From assembly GCF_002979475.1 (NCBI RefSeq), contig NZ_PCOY01000001.1, positions 124,001 through 188,000 of the forward strand: a stretch of 64,000 bases of DNA, written 5' to 3'. Origin of the DNA: Microbacterium sp. MYb62 (GTDB taxonomy: Bacteria; Actinomycetota; Actinomycetes; Actinomycetales; Microbacteriaceae). Numbering within the stretch: position 1 is the stretch's first letter; each line of letters begins with the position of its first letter. The notes under the pieces were generated by a model. It searched no databases. It was not told the origin of the DNA and saw only the letters and a list, made by a program, of their open reading frames with translations. The translations under genes and the position numbers were made by a program. Below are positions 17,986 to 26,397 of this stretch, one piece after another.

Positions 17986-18903
17986 ATGAACCGCCTGGCA
18001 CTGGTGCTGTTGACCGCACTCGCTCCCATCGCATGGGGAACCACCTATCTCGTGACCACCGAGCTCCTCCCCGCCGGCCATCCGATGTTCGCCGGCCTGC
18101 TCCGGTCCCTCCCGGCCGGGCTGCTCGCCGTGCTGATCAGCCGTCGACTTCCGCGCGGGTCGTGGTGGGGAAAGGCCTTCGCCCTCGGAGCCCTGAACAT
18201 CGCAGCGTTCTTCCCGCTCCTCTTCCTCGCTGCCGAACGACTCCCCGGCGGCGTCGCCGCCGCGGTCGCGGGGGCGCAGCCACTCATCGTCCTGATACTC
18301 GGCGCTCTCGTCCTGCAGGAGCGGATCCGGCCCGTGACGGCTGCGGCCGCCGTCGTCGGGGCCGGGGGCGTCGCGCTGGTCGTCCTGGGCCCGGCGGCCG
18401 AGCTCGATGCCTGGGGAGTCCTCGCCGCGCTCGGCGGGGTCACGGCGACCGGGGTGGGGATGATCCTGACAAAGCGGTGGGGTCGACCGTCCGGCGTCGG
18501 CCCGGTCGCCTACGCGGGCTGGCAGCTCAGCGCCGGCGGGCTGCTCCTGCTGCCGCTTACGCTCATCGTCGAAGGCGTGCCCTCCACGATCGATGCCGGC
18601 GCCGCTCTCGGGTACCTCTGGCTCGGAACCGCCGGAGGAATCGTGGCCTACACGCTCTGGTTCCGCGGGGTCCAGCAGCTTCCGATGATCGCGACGGGTC
18701 TACTGGCGCTGCTCTCCCCCGTCGTCGCCACCACACTGGGCGTGCTGGTCGCAGGCGAGCGCTTCACCGCGATCCAGGCGATCGGTCTCGCTCTCACGAT
18801 CGGCGCCCTGGTCCTGGGGCAGGTCGTCACCCGCCCGCCCGCAGCGAATCCCCCACGGCGGGTGGAACCGTCGTCGCCTGCGGCACTGGCGGCGCCCCGC
18901 TGA
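17986..18903 (+). CDS. EamA/DMT-family transporter
   Basis: 305 aa from the ATG at 17986. Ten membrane helices in two EamA repeats can be traced, starting MNRLALVLLTALAPIAWGTT and with the repeat entry near LDAWGVLAALGGVTATGVGM. The substrate is unknown; many relatives export amino acids or metabolites. The divergent LysR regulator and shared inverted repeat suggest induction by the exported compound. It converges on ffh. Confidence 0.88.
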   Translation: MNRLALVLLTALAPIAWGTTYLVTTELLPAGHPMFAGLLRSLPAGLLAVLISRRLPRGSWWGKAFALGALNIAAFFPLLFLAAERLPGGVAAAVAGAQPLIVLILGALVLQERIRPVTAAAAVVGAGGVALVVLGPAAELDAWGVLAALGGVTATGVGMILTKRWGRPSGVGPVAYAGWQLSAGGLLLLPLTLIVEGVPSTIDAGAALGYLWLGTAGGIVAYTLWFRGVQQLPMIATGLLALLSPVVATTLGVLVAGERFTAIQAIGLALTIGALVLGQVVTRPPAANPPRRVEPSSPAALAAPR

Positions 18904-18937
18904 GCGCCGATCGACTCCTGCCGATCAGCGCTGCCGG

Positions 18938-20497
18938 TCAGCTCTTGCCGAAGAGCTTCTGGATCTCAGCGAGTTCTGCCTCGCTCGGTGCCTGAGCAGC
19001 ACCGCCGCCGAGCCCGAATCCCGATCCCGTCGGCGTCGCGGTCGAGGCGATACCCGCGTTCTCGGCGGCGCGCTTCGCCGGGTTCCCCGACCGGGAGCCG
19101 CCCGAGGACTTCGCCTTCTTGCCGCGCTTCGACGACGCACCGGGACGCCCCATGCCGGGCACCGCCCCCATGCCGGGGATGTTGGGCGTGCCACCGCGCG
19201 CCACCGTCTTCATCATCTTGGCGGCCTGCTCGAAGCGCTGCACGAGCTGGTTCACGTCGGTGACGGTCATGCCCGAACCGCGGGCGATGCGCAGGCGGCG
19301 AGAGCCGTTGAGCACCTTGGGGTTGCGGCGCTCCCCCGGTGTCATCGAACGGATGATGGCCTCGGTGCGATCGATCTCGCGCTCGTCGAAGTCGTCGAGC
19401 TGCTGCTTCATCTGCCCCATGCCCGGGAGCATCCCGAGCATCTTCTTCATCGAGCCCATCTTCTTCATCTGCTGAAGCTGGTCGAGGAAGTCCTCGAGCG
19501 TGAAGGCCTCTGTCGCGAGCTTCTCGGCCATCTTCATGGCCTCTTCCTCGTCGAAGGCCTGCTGGGCCTGCTCGATGAGGGTCAGGATGTCGCCGAGGTC
19601 GAGGATGCGGCTCGCCATGCGGTCGGGGTGGAACGGCTCGAGATCCTCGAGGCGCTCGCCCGTCGAGGCGAAGATGATCGGCCGGCCGGTGACGGAGGCC
19701 ACCGAGAGCGCAGCGCCACCGCGCGCGTCTCCGTCGAGCTTCGAGAGCACGACACCGGTGAAGTCGACGCCCTCCTGGAACGCCTTGGCCGTGTTGACGG
19801 CATCCTGACCGATCATCGCGTCGATGACGAACAGGACCTCGTCGGGGTCGACGGCCTTGCGGATGTCGGCTGCCTGCTTCATGAGTTCGGCATCGACGCC
19901 GAGGCGGCCGGCGGTGTCGATGATCACGACGTCGTGCTGCTGACGGCGGGCGTAGTCGACGCCATCGCGAGAGACCTTGACGGGGTCGCCGACGCCGTTG
20001 CCCGGCTCGGGAGCGAAGACCGTGGCACCGGCCTGCTCCGCCACGACCTGCAGCTGGTTCACCGCGTTCGGGCGCTGAAGGTCGGCGGCGACGAGCAGCG
20101 GGGTGTGCCCCTCGCCCTCGAGCTGTTTCGCGAGCTTGCCGGCGAAGGTCGTCTTACCGGAGCCCTGGAGGCCCGCGAGCATGATGACCGTCGGTGCCGT
20201 CTTCGCGAACTGCAGGCGTCGCTGCTCGCCGCCGAGGATCTGCACGAGCTCCTCGTTGACGATCTGCACGACCTGCTGCGCGGGATTGAGCGCCTTGTTG
20301 ACCTCGTCACCGAGTGCGCGCTCGCGCACCTTCGCGGTGAACTCCTTGACGACGACGAGTGCGACGTCGGCGTCGAGCAGCGCGCGACGGATCTCACGCA
20401 CGGTGCCGTCGACGTCGGCCGCGGTGAGCTTTCCCTTCGTGCGCAGGTTGCGGAAGGTCTCGGTGAGCCGATCGGAGAGCGTGCCAAAGGTAGCCAT
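18938..20497 (-). CDS. ffh: Signal recognition particle protein Ffh (SRP54)
   Basis: 519 aa. Targets nascent membrane proteins to the membrane with FtsY. N domain at 1-90, then the G domain with P-loop GLQGSGKTT (109-117), DTAGRLGVDAELM and LSKLDGDARGG. The M domain is Met-rich (MKKMGSMKKMLGMLPGMGQM, about 345-364) and binds signal peptide and SRP RNA (GSRRLRIARGSGMTVTDV). A Gly/Ser/Lys-rich tail after about 450 is usual for actinobacteria. A TAGAAT -10 ends 10 nt before the ATG. Confidence 0.97.
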   Translation of the reverse strand: MATFGTLSDRLTETFRNLRTKGKLTAADVDGTVREIRRALLDADVALVVVKEFTAKVRERALGDEVNKALNPAQQVVQIVNEELVQILGGEQRRLQFAKTAPTVIMLAGLQGSGKTTFAGKLAKQLEGEGHTPLLVAADLQRPNAVNQLQVVAEQAGATVFAPEPGNGVGDPVKVSRDGVDYARRQQHDVVIIDTAGRLGVDAELMKQAADIRKAVDPDEVLFVIDAMIGQDAVNTAKAFQEGVDFTGVVLSKLDGDARGGAALSVASVTGRPIIFASTGERLEDLEPFHPDRMASRILDLGDILTLIEQAQQAFDEEEAMKMAEKLATEAFTLEDFLDQLQQMKKMGSMKKMLGMLPGMGQMKQQLDDFDEREIDRTEAIIRSMTPGERRNPKVLNGSRRLRIARGSGMTVTDVNQLVQRFEQAAKMMKTVARGGTPNIPGMGAVPGMGRPGASSKRGKKAKSSGGSRSGNPAKRAAENAGIASTATPTGSGFGLGGGAAQAPSEAELAEIQKLFGKS

Positions 20498-20510
20498 GGT
20501 GCTGTCGATT

Positions 20511-21011
20511 CTACGCGAGCGGAGCCTCCATGCTCAGCGCGGCGCGGAGCTCGGCCTTCGCCCTCTGATAGCGGCCGCGAGCGGTGGAGGCGGGGATGCC
20601 GATGATCTCGCCCGCCTCGGCGAGCGAGAAGCCCTCCCAATGCACGAGACGCACGACTTCGGCGAGGTCGAGATCGAGGCGCGCGATCGCGTCGCGCACA
20701 TCGGCACCGGCATCCGACGGCGGGGCGCACGCGTTCTCGCGGACCTGCAGACGGATCCGGTCGGCCAGCGCCCATCGGCGCCGCGAACCACGGGCGTGGT
20801 TGAGCAGCGCTCCTCGAGCGATGCCGAAGAGCCACATGCGGGCGCGCTCGGCGTCGACGGGAAGCTCGGCGACCCGGCGCCACGCCACCACCATGGTCTC
20901 TCCGAGCAGATCGGGGGCGTCGTCGGGGCCGGCCCTGCGTTGGAGGTACGCGAGGATGTCGGCGGCGGAGGCCTCGAGAGCGGCGGTGAGCAGTGCGGAT
21001 CCGTCGGTCAT
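20511..21011 (-). CDS. ECF-type RNA polymerase sigma factor
   Basis: 166 aa from the ATG at 21011, which overlaps the upstream gene stop as ATGA. Region 2 spans about 18-75 (DAPDLLGETMVVAWRRV; MWLFGIARGALLNHARG) and region 4 about 105-155 (AEVVRLVHWEGFSLAEAGEI, then STARGRYQRAKAELRAAL). It is coupled to an upstream membrane protein gene, which is the likely anti-sigma factor. Gene order is therefore anti-sigma first, the reverse of the common order. Confidence 0.88.
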   Translation of the reverse strand: MTDGSALLTAALEASAADILAYLQRRAGPDDAPDLLGETMVVAWRRVAELPVDAERARMWLFGIARGALLNHARGSRRRWALADRIRLQVRENACAPPSDAGADVRDAIARLDLDLAEVVRLVHWEGFSLAEAGEIIGIPASTARGRYQRAKAELRAALSMEAPLA

Positions 21012-21703
21012 GCGCCGGCGCACTTGACACCACCCTCGGAGCTGAACGTCCAGGAGTTCTCCGGGAACCCTCTTTCCTTCAGATGTGCGGTCATCGCCTC
21101 ACCGACGGCCCGATCGACCGCGAACGCGTGGATGTCGTCAGCGTCCGGCCGACCGGGAACCGAGGCCGCGTCCTCGAGCCAGCCGTCCGCTCCGATGATC
21201 ACGGTCATTCCCACCACCGCCTGCTCGTCGTAGATGGCCCTCACCTCGGCTTCGGCGGCGGGAAGGTTGAGGGCACGATCCAGCGCTCCCCCTCTCAGCC
21301 ACTGGGCGACCTCATCCTGAAGCGCGCGCTGCGTCTCCGTGTCGGTGCTCCGGTCCACCTCAGCGGTCGGATCGTCGATCGTTGCTGGATCCCCGATGAT
21401 CAGTCGCACCTCGCATGCTCGACCACTCGGGAGGCTGAACGAGTAGGCGCCGTCAGGGTCCTCGAATCCGCCGGGCCACGAGACCAGCCCGGATGCGACG
21501 GCAACACCGCCCCCACCGATGACGAGCGCCAACGCCGTGGCGGCCGCGACGCCTACCGTCGCCCGTCGACGCGGCCGAACCGGTCGAGCCGTGTCTTCGG
21601 CGTCCCGCACCATGGCGCGCAACGCGACATCGAGATCCGGTCGCCGGGTGACGGTCGCCGGGTTCGATCGGGCAAGACCGTCGTCGAACAGGTCGTCGTC
21701 CAT
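21008..21703 (-). CDS. Single-pass membrane protein, putative anti-sigma factor
   Basis: 231 aa from the ATG at 21703, chosen for the strong GGAGGAG upstream. About 47 cytosolic residues are followed by one membrane helix (VGVAAATALALVIGGGGVAV, about 50-70) and an extracytoplasmic domain of about 160 residues. No zinc anti-sigma HxxxCxxC motif is present. The coupling to an ECF sigma gene and the topology suggest an anti-sigma role; this is inference. I do not recognise the outer domain. Confidence 0.75.
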   Translation of the reverse strand: MDDDLFDDGLARSNPATVTRRPDLDVALRAMVRDAEDTARPVRPRRRATVGVAAATALALVIGGGGVAVASGLVSWPGGFEDPDGAYSFSLPSGRACEVRLIIGDPATIDDPTAEVDRSTDTETQRALQDEVAQWLRGGALDRALNLPAAEAEVRAIYDEQAVVGMTVIIGADGWLEDAASVPGRPDADDIHAFAVDRAVGEAMTAHLKERGFPENSWTFSSEGGVKCAGA

Positions 21704-21792
21704 GAGCTTCTCCTCCGTTGCGCCCACCTCGAACAGGAGGGTTCACTCCTGACCTGTCCGGCACACCGCGAAACGTCCACGGTCGATGCGGG

Positions 21793-22377
21793 TCAGCCCC
21801 AGCGAAGGTCGTCGATGCCGGACTGCGCCTCGTCGAGCAGGGCGTCCGGAGTCACGCGTCCCGCTCCCTGCTCGGCCCATACCCGCAAAGACGAGAAGAG
21901 GGCAGCCGCGTGCGCGGCGCCGAGGATGTCGGCGCGGATGGTACTGATGCCTGCGGCCACAGCCGCCTGGGCGATCGCCGCGGCCAGCCGCGCCTGGCGC
22001 ACGCCGGTATCGCGGACCAGCTCCTGCTCCAGGCCCATGGCGGCCCTGTTCCGCAGGGCGAGCGCCAGCGGGTCCGGTGCGAAGTCCCGCAGGACCTCGC
22101 GCAGCACCGCACGCACGGCGTCCCCGTCCGCGCGGTCGCCGAGCTCGGCCAGGGCGTCCACGCTCGCGGCGATCCTGGCGTCGAGCCCCGACCACAGCAC
22201 GTCGCTCTTGGAGGAGAAATAGTTGAAGAAGCTCGAACGGCTGACACCGGCGCGCTGTGTGATGTCGGCCACGGATGTCGCGTCGTAGCCGCGCTCCAGG
22301 AAGAGCTCGCACGCCGCCTCTGCCAGCGTCTCCCTCGACGACGCCTTCGGGCGCCCCGCTCGACCGGTGGAACTCAT
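21793..22377 (-). CDS. TetR-family transcriptional regulator
   Basis: 194 aa. N-terminal TetR helix-turn-helix: [20 protein letters not shown], then [20 protein letters not shown] with the characteristic FNYF. The C-terminal domain is unassigned, so the ligand is unknown. It is divergent from lipB; whether it controls lipoate synthesis or an unlinked target cannot be told. TAGCGT ends exactly 6 nt before the ATG, indicating a leaderless mRNA. Confidence 0.9.
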   Translation of the reverse strand: MSSTGRAGRPKASSRETLAEAACELFLERGYDATSVADITQRAGVSRSSFFNYFSSKSDVLWSGLDARIAASVDALAELGDRADGDAVRAVLREVLRDFAPDPLALALRNRAAMGLEQELVRDTGVRQARLAAAIAQAAVAAGISTIRADILGAAHAAALFSSLRVWAEQGAGRVTPDALLDEAQSGIDDLRWG

Positions 22378-22476
22378 GCCCTCACGCTACCGCGAGGTGC
22401 GGCGCAGGCGCGCCCGAGCATCCCCGGAGGAGTATTGTTGCCCTCAGTCCATTTACCCGACGAAGGTGACCATGTG

Positions 22477-23130
22477 ATGCTCGAGATCCTCACCCCCGGA
22501 TTCGCTCCGACCCCTGTGCCCTACCTCGACGGGTGGGAGTTGCAGCGTCGCGTACACGCCGACATCGTCGAAGGCGCGCGGCCGGACACCTTGATCCTCC
22601 TCGAACACGAGGGGGTGTACACCGCAGGCAAGCGAACCGAGCCGCAGGAGCGCCCACAGGACGGCACGCCCGTGATCGACGTCGATCGCGGCGGCAAGAT
22701 CACCTGGCACGGACCAGGGCAGCTCGTCGGATATCCCATCGTGCGGCTGGTCGAACCCATCGACGTCGTCGCCCACGTCCGCCGACTGGAGCGTCTGCTC
22801 ATCGAGGTCCTGCGCCCACTCGGCGTCGACGGCTATCAGGTCGCCGGACGCAGCGGTGTCTGGGTGCGTCGACCGCTCTCCGAAGACAAGGTCGCGGCGA
22901 TCGGGGTGCGCGTGCAGCAGGGCGTGACGATGCACGGGTTCGCCATCAACTGCGACAACTCCCTGGCGGGGTTCCGCGGCATCATCCCCTGCGGCATCAC
23001 CGACGCCGGGGTCACGACGGTGAGCGAGGTCGTCGGTTCGGCCGTCTCCCCCGTCGATCTCGTCGATCCGGTGCAAGAAGCCTTCCTCGCGGAGTACGCG
23101 GGAACCGAACTGTCAGGAGCCAACGCATGA
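22477..23130 (+). CDS. lipB: Lipoyl(octanoyl) transferase LipB
   Basis: 217 aa from the ATG at 22477, with AAGGTGA upstream. Moves octanoyl from acyl carrier protein to lipoyl domains. Family signatures: [17 protein letters not shown], and the catalytic pair Lys in [11 protein letters not shown] and Cys in [21 protein letters not shown] -10-like hexamer lies about 35 nt upstream. The stop overlaps lipA as ATGA, so the two lipoate synthesis steps are co-translated. Confidence 0.96.
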   Translation: MLEILTPGFAPTPVPYLDGWELQRRVHADIVEGARPDTLILLEHEGVYTAGKRTEPQERPQDGTPVIDVDRGGKITWHGPGQLVGYPIVRLVEPIDVVAHVRRLERLLIEVLRPLGVDGYQVAGRSGVWVRRPLSEDKVAAIGVRVQQGVTMHGFAINCDNSLAGFRGIIPCGITDAGVTTVSEVVGSAVSPVDLVDPVQEAFLAEYAGTELSGANA

Positions 23131-24116
23131 CCGCTGCACCCGAGGGCCGCAAGCTCCTCCGCCTCGAGATCCGGAACGCCGAGACGCCGATCGAACGCAA
23201 GCCGGAGTGGATCAAGACGAAGGCGAAGATGGGCCTCGAGTACACGGCGCTCCACTCCCTCGTGAAGAGCGAAGACCTGCACACGGTCTGCCAGGAGGCC
23301 GGCTGCCCGAACATCTACGAGTGCTGGGAGGACCGGGAGGCGACCTTCCTCATCGGCGGCTCCCAGTGCACCCGGCGCTGCGACTTCTGCCAGATCGACA
23401 CCGGGAAACCCGATGCCTACGACACCGACGAGCCCCGACGCGTGGCCGAGAGCGTCGTGCGGATGAACCTCCGCTACGCCACGGTGACGAGCGTGGCCCG
23501 CGATGATCTGCCCGACACCGGCGCGTGGCTCAATGCCGAGACGGTGCGGAAGATCCACGAGCTCAACCCGAACACGGGCGTCGAACTGCTCGCGAACGAG
23601 CACAACGCCGATCCCGCGTTCCTGGGTCAGATCTTCGATGCGCGCCCTGAGGTGTTCGCGCACAACGTCGAGACCGTGCCGCGCATCTTCAAGCGCATCC
23701 GCCCGGCCTTCCGCCACGAACGCTCCCTCAACGTGCTGACGCAGGCGCGGGATGCCGGTCTGATCACGAAGTCGAACCTCATCCTCGGTATGGGCGAAGA
23801 GCCGGAGGAGGTCATCCAGGCGCTGCACGACCTGCACGACGCCGGCTGCGACATCATCACCATCACCCAGTACCTGCGTCCGTCGCCTCGTCACCTCCCG
23901 GTCTCGCGCTGGGTGAAGCCGGCGGAGTTCCTGGAGTTCAAAGAGGAGGCGGAGCGCATCGGCTTCCTCGGTGTCCTCGCCGGGCCCCTGGTCCGGTCGT
24001 CGTACCGTGCTGGGCGCCTGTGGGCGCAGTCGATGGTCTCCAAGGGTCGGGACATCCCGGAGCACCTCGCACACATCGCCGACAGCGCAGACCTGGGCTT
24101 CGCTCAGGCGGTCTGA
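23127..24116 (+). CDS. lipA: Lipoyl synthase
   Basis: 329 aa, ATG overlapping the lipB stop, with CAGGAG upstream. Radical-SAM enzyme that inserts two sulfurs into protein-bound octanoyl groups. Both clusters are intact: auxiliary [12 protein letters not shown] (C55, C60, C66) and radical-[11 protein letters not shown] (C81, C85, C88). The C-terminal RSSYRAG supplies the conserved Ser ligand. It serves pyruvate and 2-oxoglutarate dehydrogenases and glycine cleavage. Confidence 0.97.
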   Translation: MTAAPEGRKLLRLEIRNAETPIERKPEWIKTKAKMGLEYTALHSLVKSEDLHTVCQEAGCPNIYECWEDREATFLIGGSQCTRRCDFCQIDTGKPDAYDTDEPRRVAESVVRMNLRYATVTSVARDDLPDTGAWLNAETVRKIHELNPNTGVELLANEHNADPAFLGQIFDARPEVFAHNVETVPRIFKRIRPAFRHERSLNVLTQARDAGLITKSNLILGMGEEPEEVIQALHDLHDAGCDIITITQYLRPSPRHLPVSRWVKPAEFLEFKEEAERIGFLGVLAGPLVRSSYRAGRLWAQSMVSKGRDIPEHLAHIADSADLGFAQAV

Positions 24117-24148
24117 CCGACCGTCCTGGCACCGCTCGGAACGACGGT

Positions 24149-24649
24149 TCAGTCGGCGCTCATGACGGACTGCACGCTACCGTCGGAGCCGAGGTTCACG
24201 AGCAGCACGTCATCCGTCGAGCTGTCGTCGAGGGCGTATTCGAGGACGGCGAACGGCTCAGAGCCGCCGTGCTCGTCCGCGAGGATCGTCATGCTCATCA
24301 GGCGCAGCGAGCGGATGATGTCGACGGCGGCATCCCCCGAGACGTCGACGAGCACCTCAGGCAGATCGTCACCGTAGGTCTCCTGCTGCTGAAGGATGTA
24401 CTCGGTGACCTCGCTGGTCCGGTCATCGACCTCCGCGAGCATGCCCCGGCGTGCCGTGTCGTCCACGCTCTCGAGTCCGGCGATGAGCGATGCGGCGATG
24501 TCGAGCGCGTCGGCGGACACGTCGTCCTGGTCGGGCGCCGTCAGATCGACGGTGACGCTCTGGTCGCCCAGCTCGACGGTCTCCGACCAGAAGATCGAGC
24601 CGTCTGGTCCCGAGGACAGGAGTCCGAAGTAGTCGTGTTCGATCGCCAT
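24149..24649 (-). CDS. DUF2004-like small acidic protein
   Basis: 166 aa, strongly acidic, no signal peptide or membrane segment. The opening MAIEHDYFGLLSSGPDGSIF and the pattern of WSETVELGDQSVTVDL resemble DUF2004 proteins; I am moderately sure of that family. Function unknown. It lies 44 bp downstream of ftsY on the same strand and may be co-transcribed with it, and converges on lipA. Confidence 0.7.
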   Translation of the reverse strand: MAIEHDYFGLLSSGPDGSIFWSETVELGDQSVTVDLTAPDQDDVSADALDIAASLIAGLESVDDTARRGMLAEVDDRTSEVTEYILQQQETYGDDLPEVLVDVSGDAAVDIIRSLRLMSMTILADEHGGSEPFAVLEYALDDSSTDDVLLVNLGSDGSVQSVMSAD

Positions 24650-24693
24650 AACGCTATGAAACCAGCCTCGTGCTCACTGCGGTAGTCCCGTCA

Positions 24694-25566
24694 TCAACCG
24701 ACCAGCGACTGGACGAACACATGGGGGGTGAAACCGGTGAGATCGTCGATCCCCTCGCCCTGTCCGAGCAGCTTGACCGGGATGCCCGTGCGCTCCTGGA
24801 CGGCGAGCACGAACCCGCCCTTGGCGGACCCGTCGAGCTTGGTGAGGACGAGGCCCGTGACGCCGGCGTGCTCGAGGAAGGCCTCTGCCTGCATCACGCC
24901 GTTCTGACCTGTGGTGGCGTCGAGCACGAGCAGCACCTCGCTGATCGGCGCCTGCTTCTCGACCACGCGCCTGATCTTCGAGAGCTCGTCCATGAGGCCG
25001 CCCTTGGTGTGCAGACGCCCAGCCGTGTCGATGATCGCGATCTCGATGCCTTCGCGCTTCGCATACTCGACGGTCTGGAAGGCGACGGACGCAGGGTCCT
25101 GTCCCTCCTGCTGCGGACGCACGATCGCGGCGCCGCCGCGCTGAGCCCACGTGGCGAGCTGGTCGACCGCCGCCGCTCGGAACGTGTCGGCCGCCCCCAC
25201 CACGACGCTGCGCTGATATCCGCGGAGGAACTTGGTGAACTTGCCGATCGTCGTCGTCTTGCCGACGCCGTTGACACCGACGACCAGCACGACGGCCGGG
25301 CGTTCCGTGAGCTTGAGAGTCGTGTCGAACTTCGCGAAATGCTCCTCGAGGGTCTCTCGCAGCATGCGCTGGAGATCCTTGGGGTCCGTCGTCCGGTACT
25401 TCTCGACCTTCGCGCGAAGCTCGTCGACGACACGCTCGCTGATGTCGGGTCCGAAGTCGGCGGTGATGAGAGCCGTCTCGAGGTCCTCCCAGGTCGTCTC
25501 ATCGATCGTGGGCTTGACGAACATGCCGCGCAGTGCGCGACCAAGAGACCAGGACTTCTCCGCCAT
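24694..25566 (-). CDS. ftsY: Signal recognition particle receptor FtsY
   Basis: 290 aa. SRP receptor GTPase, with short N domain and no long acidic A domain. P-loop GVNGVGKTT (97-105), DTFRAAAVDQL, IDTAGRLHTKGGLMDEL and LTKLDGSAKGG are all present. TAGGCT ends exactly 6 nt before the ATG, so the message is probably leaderless; the promoter overlaps that of a divergent hydrolase in a 28-bp gap. Usually ftsY directly follows smc; here one gene intervenes. Confidence 0.96.
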   Translation of the reverse strand: MAEKSWSLGRALRGMFVKPTIDETTWEDLETALITADFGPDISERVVDELRAKVEKYRTTDPKDLQRMLRETLEEHFAKFDTTLKLTERPAVVLVVGVNGVGKTTTIGKFTKFLRGYQRSVVVGAADTFRAAAVDQLATWAQRGGAAIVRPQQEGQDPASVAFQTVEYAKREGIEIAIIDTAGRLHTKGGLMDELSKIRRVVEKQAPISEVLLVLDATTGQNGVMQAEAFLEHAGVTGLVLTKLDGSAKGGFVLAVQERTGIPVKLLGQGEGIDDLTGFTPHVFVQSLVG

Positions 25567-25594
25567 CCCTCCAGCCTACGGGTACCGTCAGGGG
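25567..25594. promoter_or_regulatory. 28-bp divergent promoter of ftsY and the alpha/beta hydrolase gene
   Basis: Minus strand TAGGCT (25578-25573) lies 6 nt from the ftsY ATG, and plus strand TACCGT (25583-25588) lies 6 nt from the hydrolase ATG. Only 4 bp separate the two -10 hexamers, so the two -35 regions must sit within the opposite promoter or coding start. The two promoters can hardly be used at the same time. Confidence 0.55.
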
Positions 25595-26311
25595 ATGAAC
25601 CCCGCATCCGGATTCGAGCGTGTGTACGTGCATGGTGCTGGGCGCCGAGGCAGGGATGCATGGCCGGCGCAGGGCATCGGCGCGGGGCGGTTCTTCTCGT
25701 TCCCCTCCGAGTCCTCCATCGAGCAGCAGGTCGCCTCCCTCCTGAGTGCAGGCTCCGGTACCCGTGTGATCCTGTTCGCCCACTCGATCGGAGCCGTCCC
25801 CGCCGTCCTCGCTGCGGCCTCGCGCTCCGTCGACGTCACAGGTCTGGTGCTGGTCGAACCCGCGCTCTACGACATCGCTCGCGGCTCGGCGCCGGTCGAA
25901 CGCCACATCAGCATCGTTTCCGAGGCGCGTGCACTCGCAGCGACCGGGGACCTCCGCGGGTTCTGGGCGATCCTGCGGCCGTTGATGTTCGGCGGCCCGT
26001 ACGACGACGAACTCTGGGATCGAGAGCGACCGATCGCGCAGCATTGGGCCGCGACGAACCTGCCCTGGGGGCACGGCGTGCGCGCATCGATGGTGCGGAG
26101 CGTCCCGACTCTCGTGGTCACCGGCGGTTGGAACGGCGAATATGAGGAGATCGCCGCCGTGCTGACAACGGAGGGCGCGCGACACGAGACGCTTGCCGGC
26201 GCGGGGCATCGGCCTCAAGACCTTCCGACGTTCCCCGCGCTGGTTGCAGGATTCGAGCGGGATGCGGTTCGCGAAAACCCAGACGATCACGGCGTGTCGT
26301 TCGGAGGCTGA
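25595..26311 (+). CDS. Alpha/beta-fold hydrolase
   Basis: 238 aa. The nucleophile elbow appears as FAHSIGAVPA (about 60-70), a GxSxG variant with Ala before His (AHSIG), and a C-terminal GAGHRPQDL supplies the catalytic His. VLVEPALYDI is typical of the fold. The substrate is unknown. The ATG at 25595 is 7 nt past a TACCGT hexamer, so the message is probably leaderless. It sits on the opposite strand between ftsY and smc, which are usually adjacent. Confidence 0.82.
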   Translation: MNPASGFERVYVHGAGRRGRDAWPAQGIGAGRFFSFPSESSIEQQVASLLSAGSGTRVILFAHSIGAVPAVLAAASRSVDVTGLVLVEPALYDIARGSAPVERHISIVSEARALAATGDLRGFWAILRPLMFGGPYDDELWDRERPIAQHWAATNLPWGHGVRASMVRSVPTLVVTGGWNGEYEEIAAVLTTEGARHETLAGAGHRPQDLPTFPALVAGFERDAVRENPDDHGVSFGG

Positions 26312-26357
26312 CCCCGACACGCCCGCGGACCCCCGGACCATCCGGACTTCCGCCGCG

Positions 26358-26397
26358 GCTGGCGCGTGCGGCTGTCAGCTGGCGCGTGCGGCAGTCA
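26358..26397. repeat. Tandem 20-bp direct repeat at the smc stop codon
   Basis: Two adjacent copies of gctggcgcgtgcggcNgtca (N is t in the first, a in the second) lie at 26358-26377 and 26378-26397; the second ends with the smc stop codon. It looks like a recent slippage duplication of the smc 3' end. Confidence 0.8.

Noticed and set aside
18903..18932. Hairpin between eamA and ffh as a terminator
   Set aside because: Stem of 5+5 bp with a C-A mismatch and no T-run on either strand; too weak to call.
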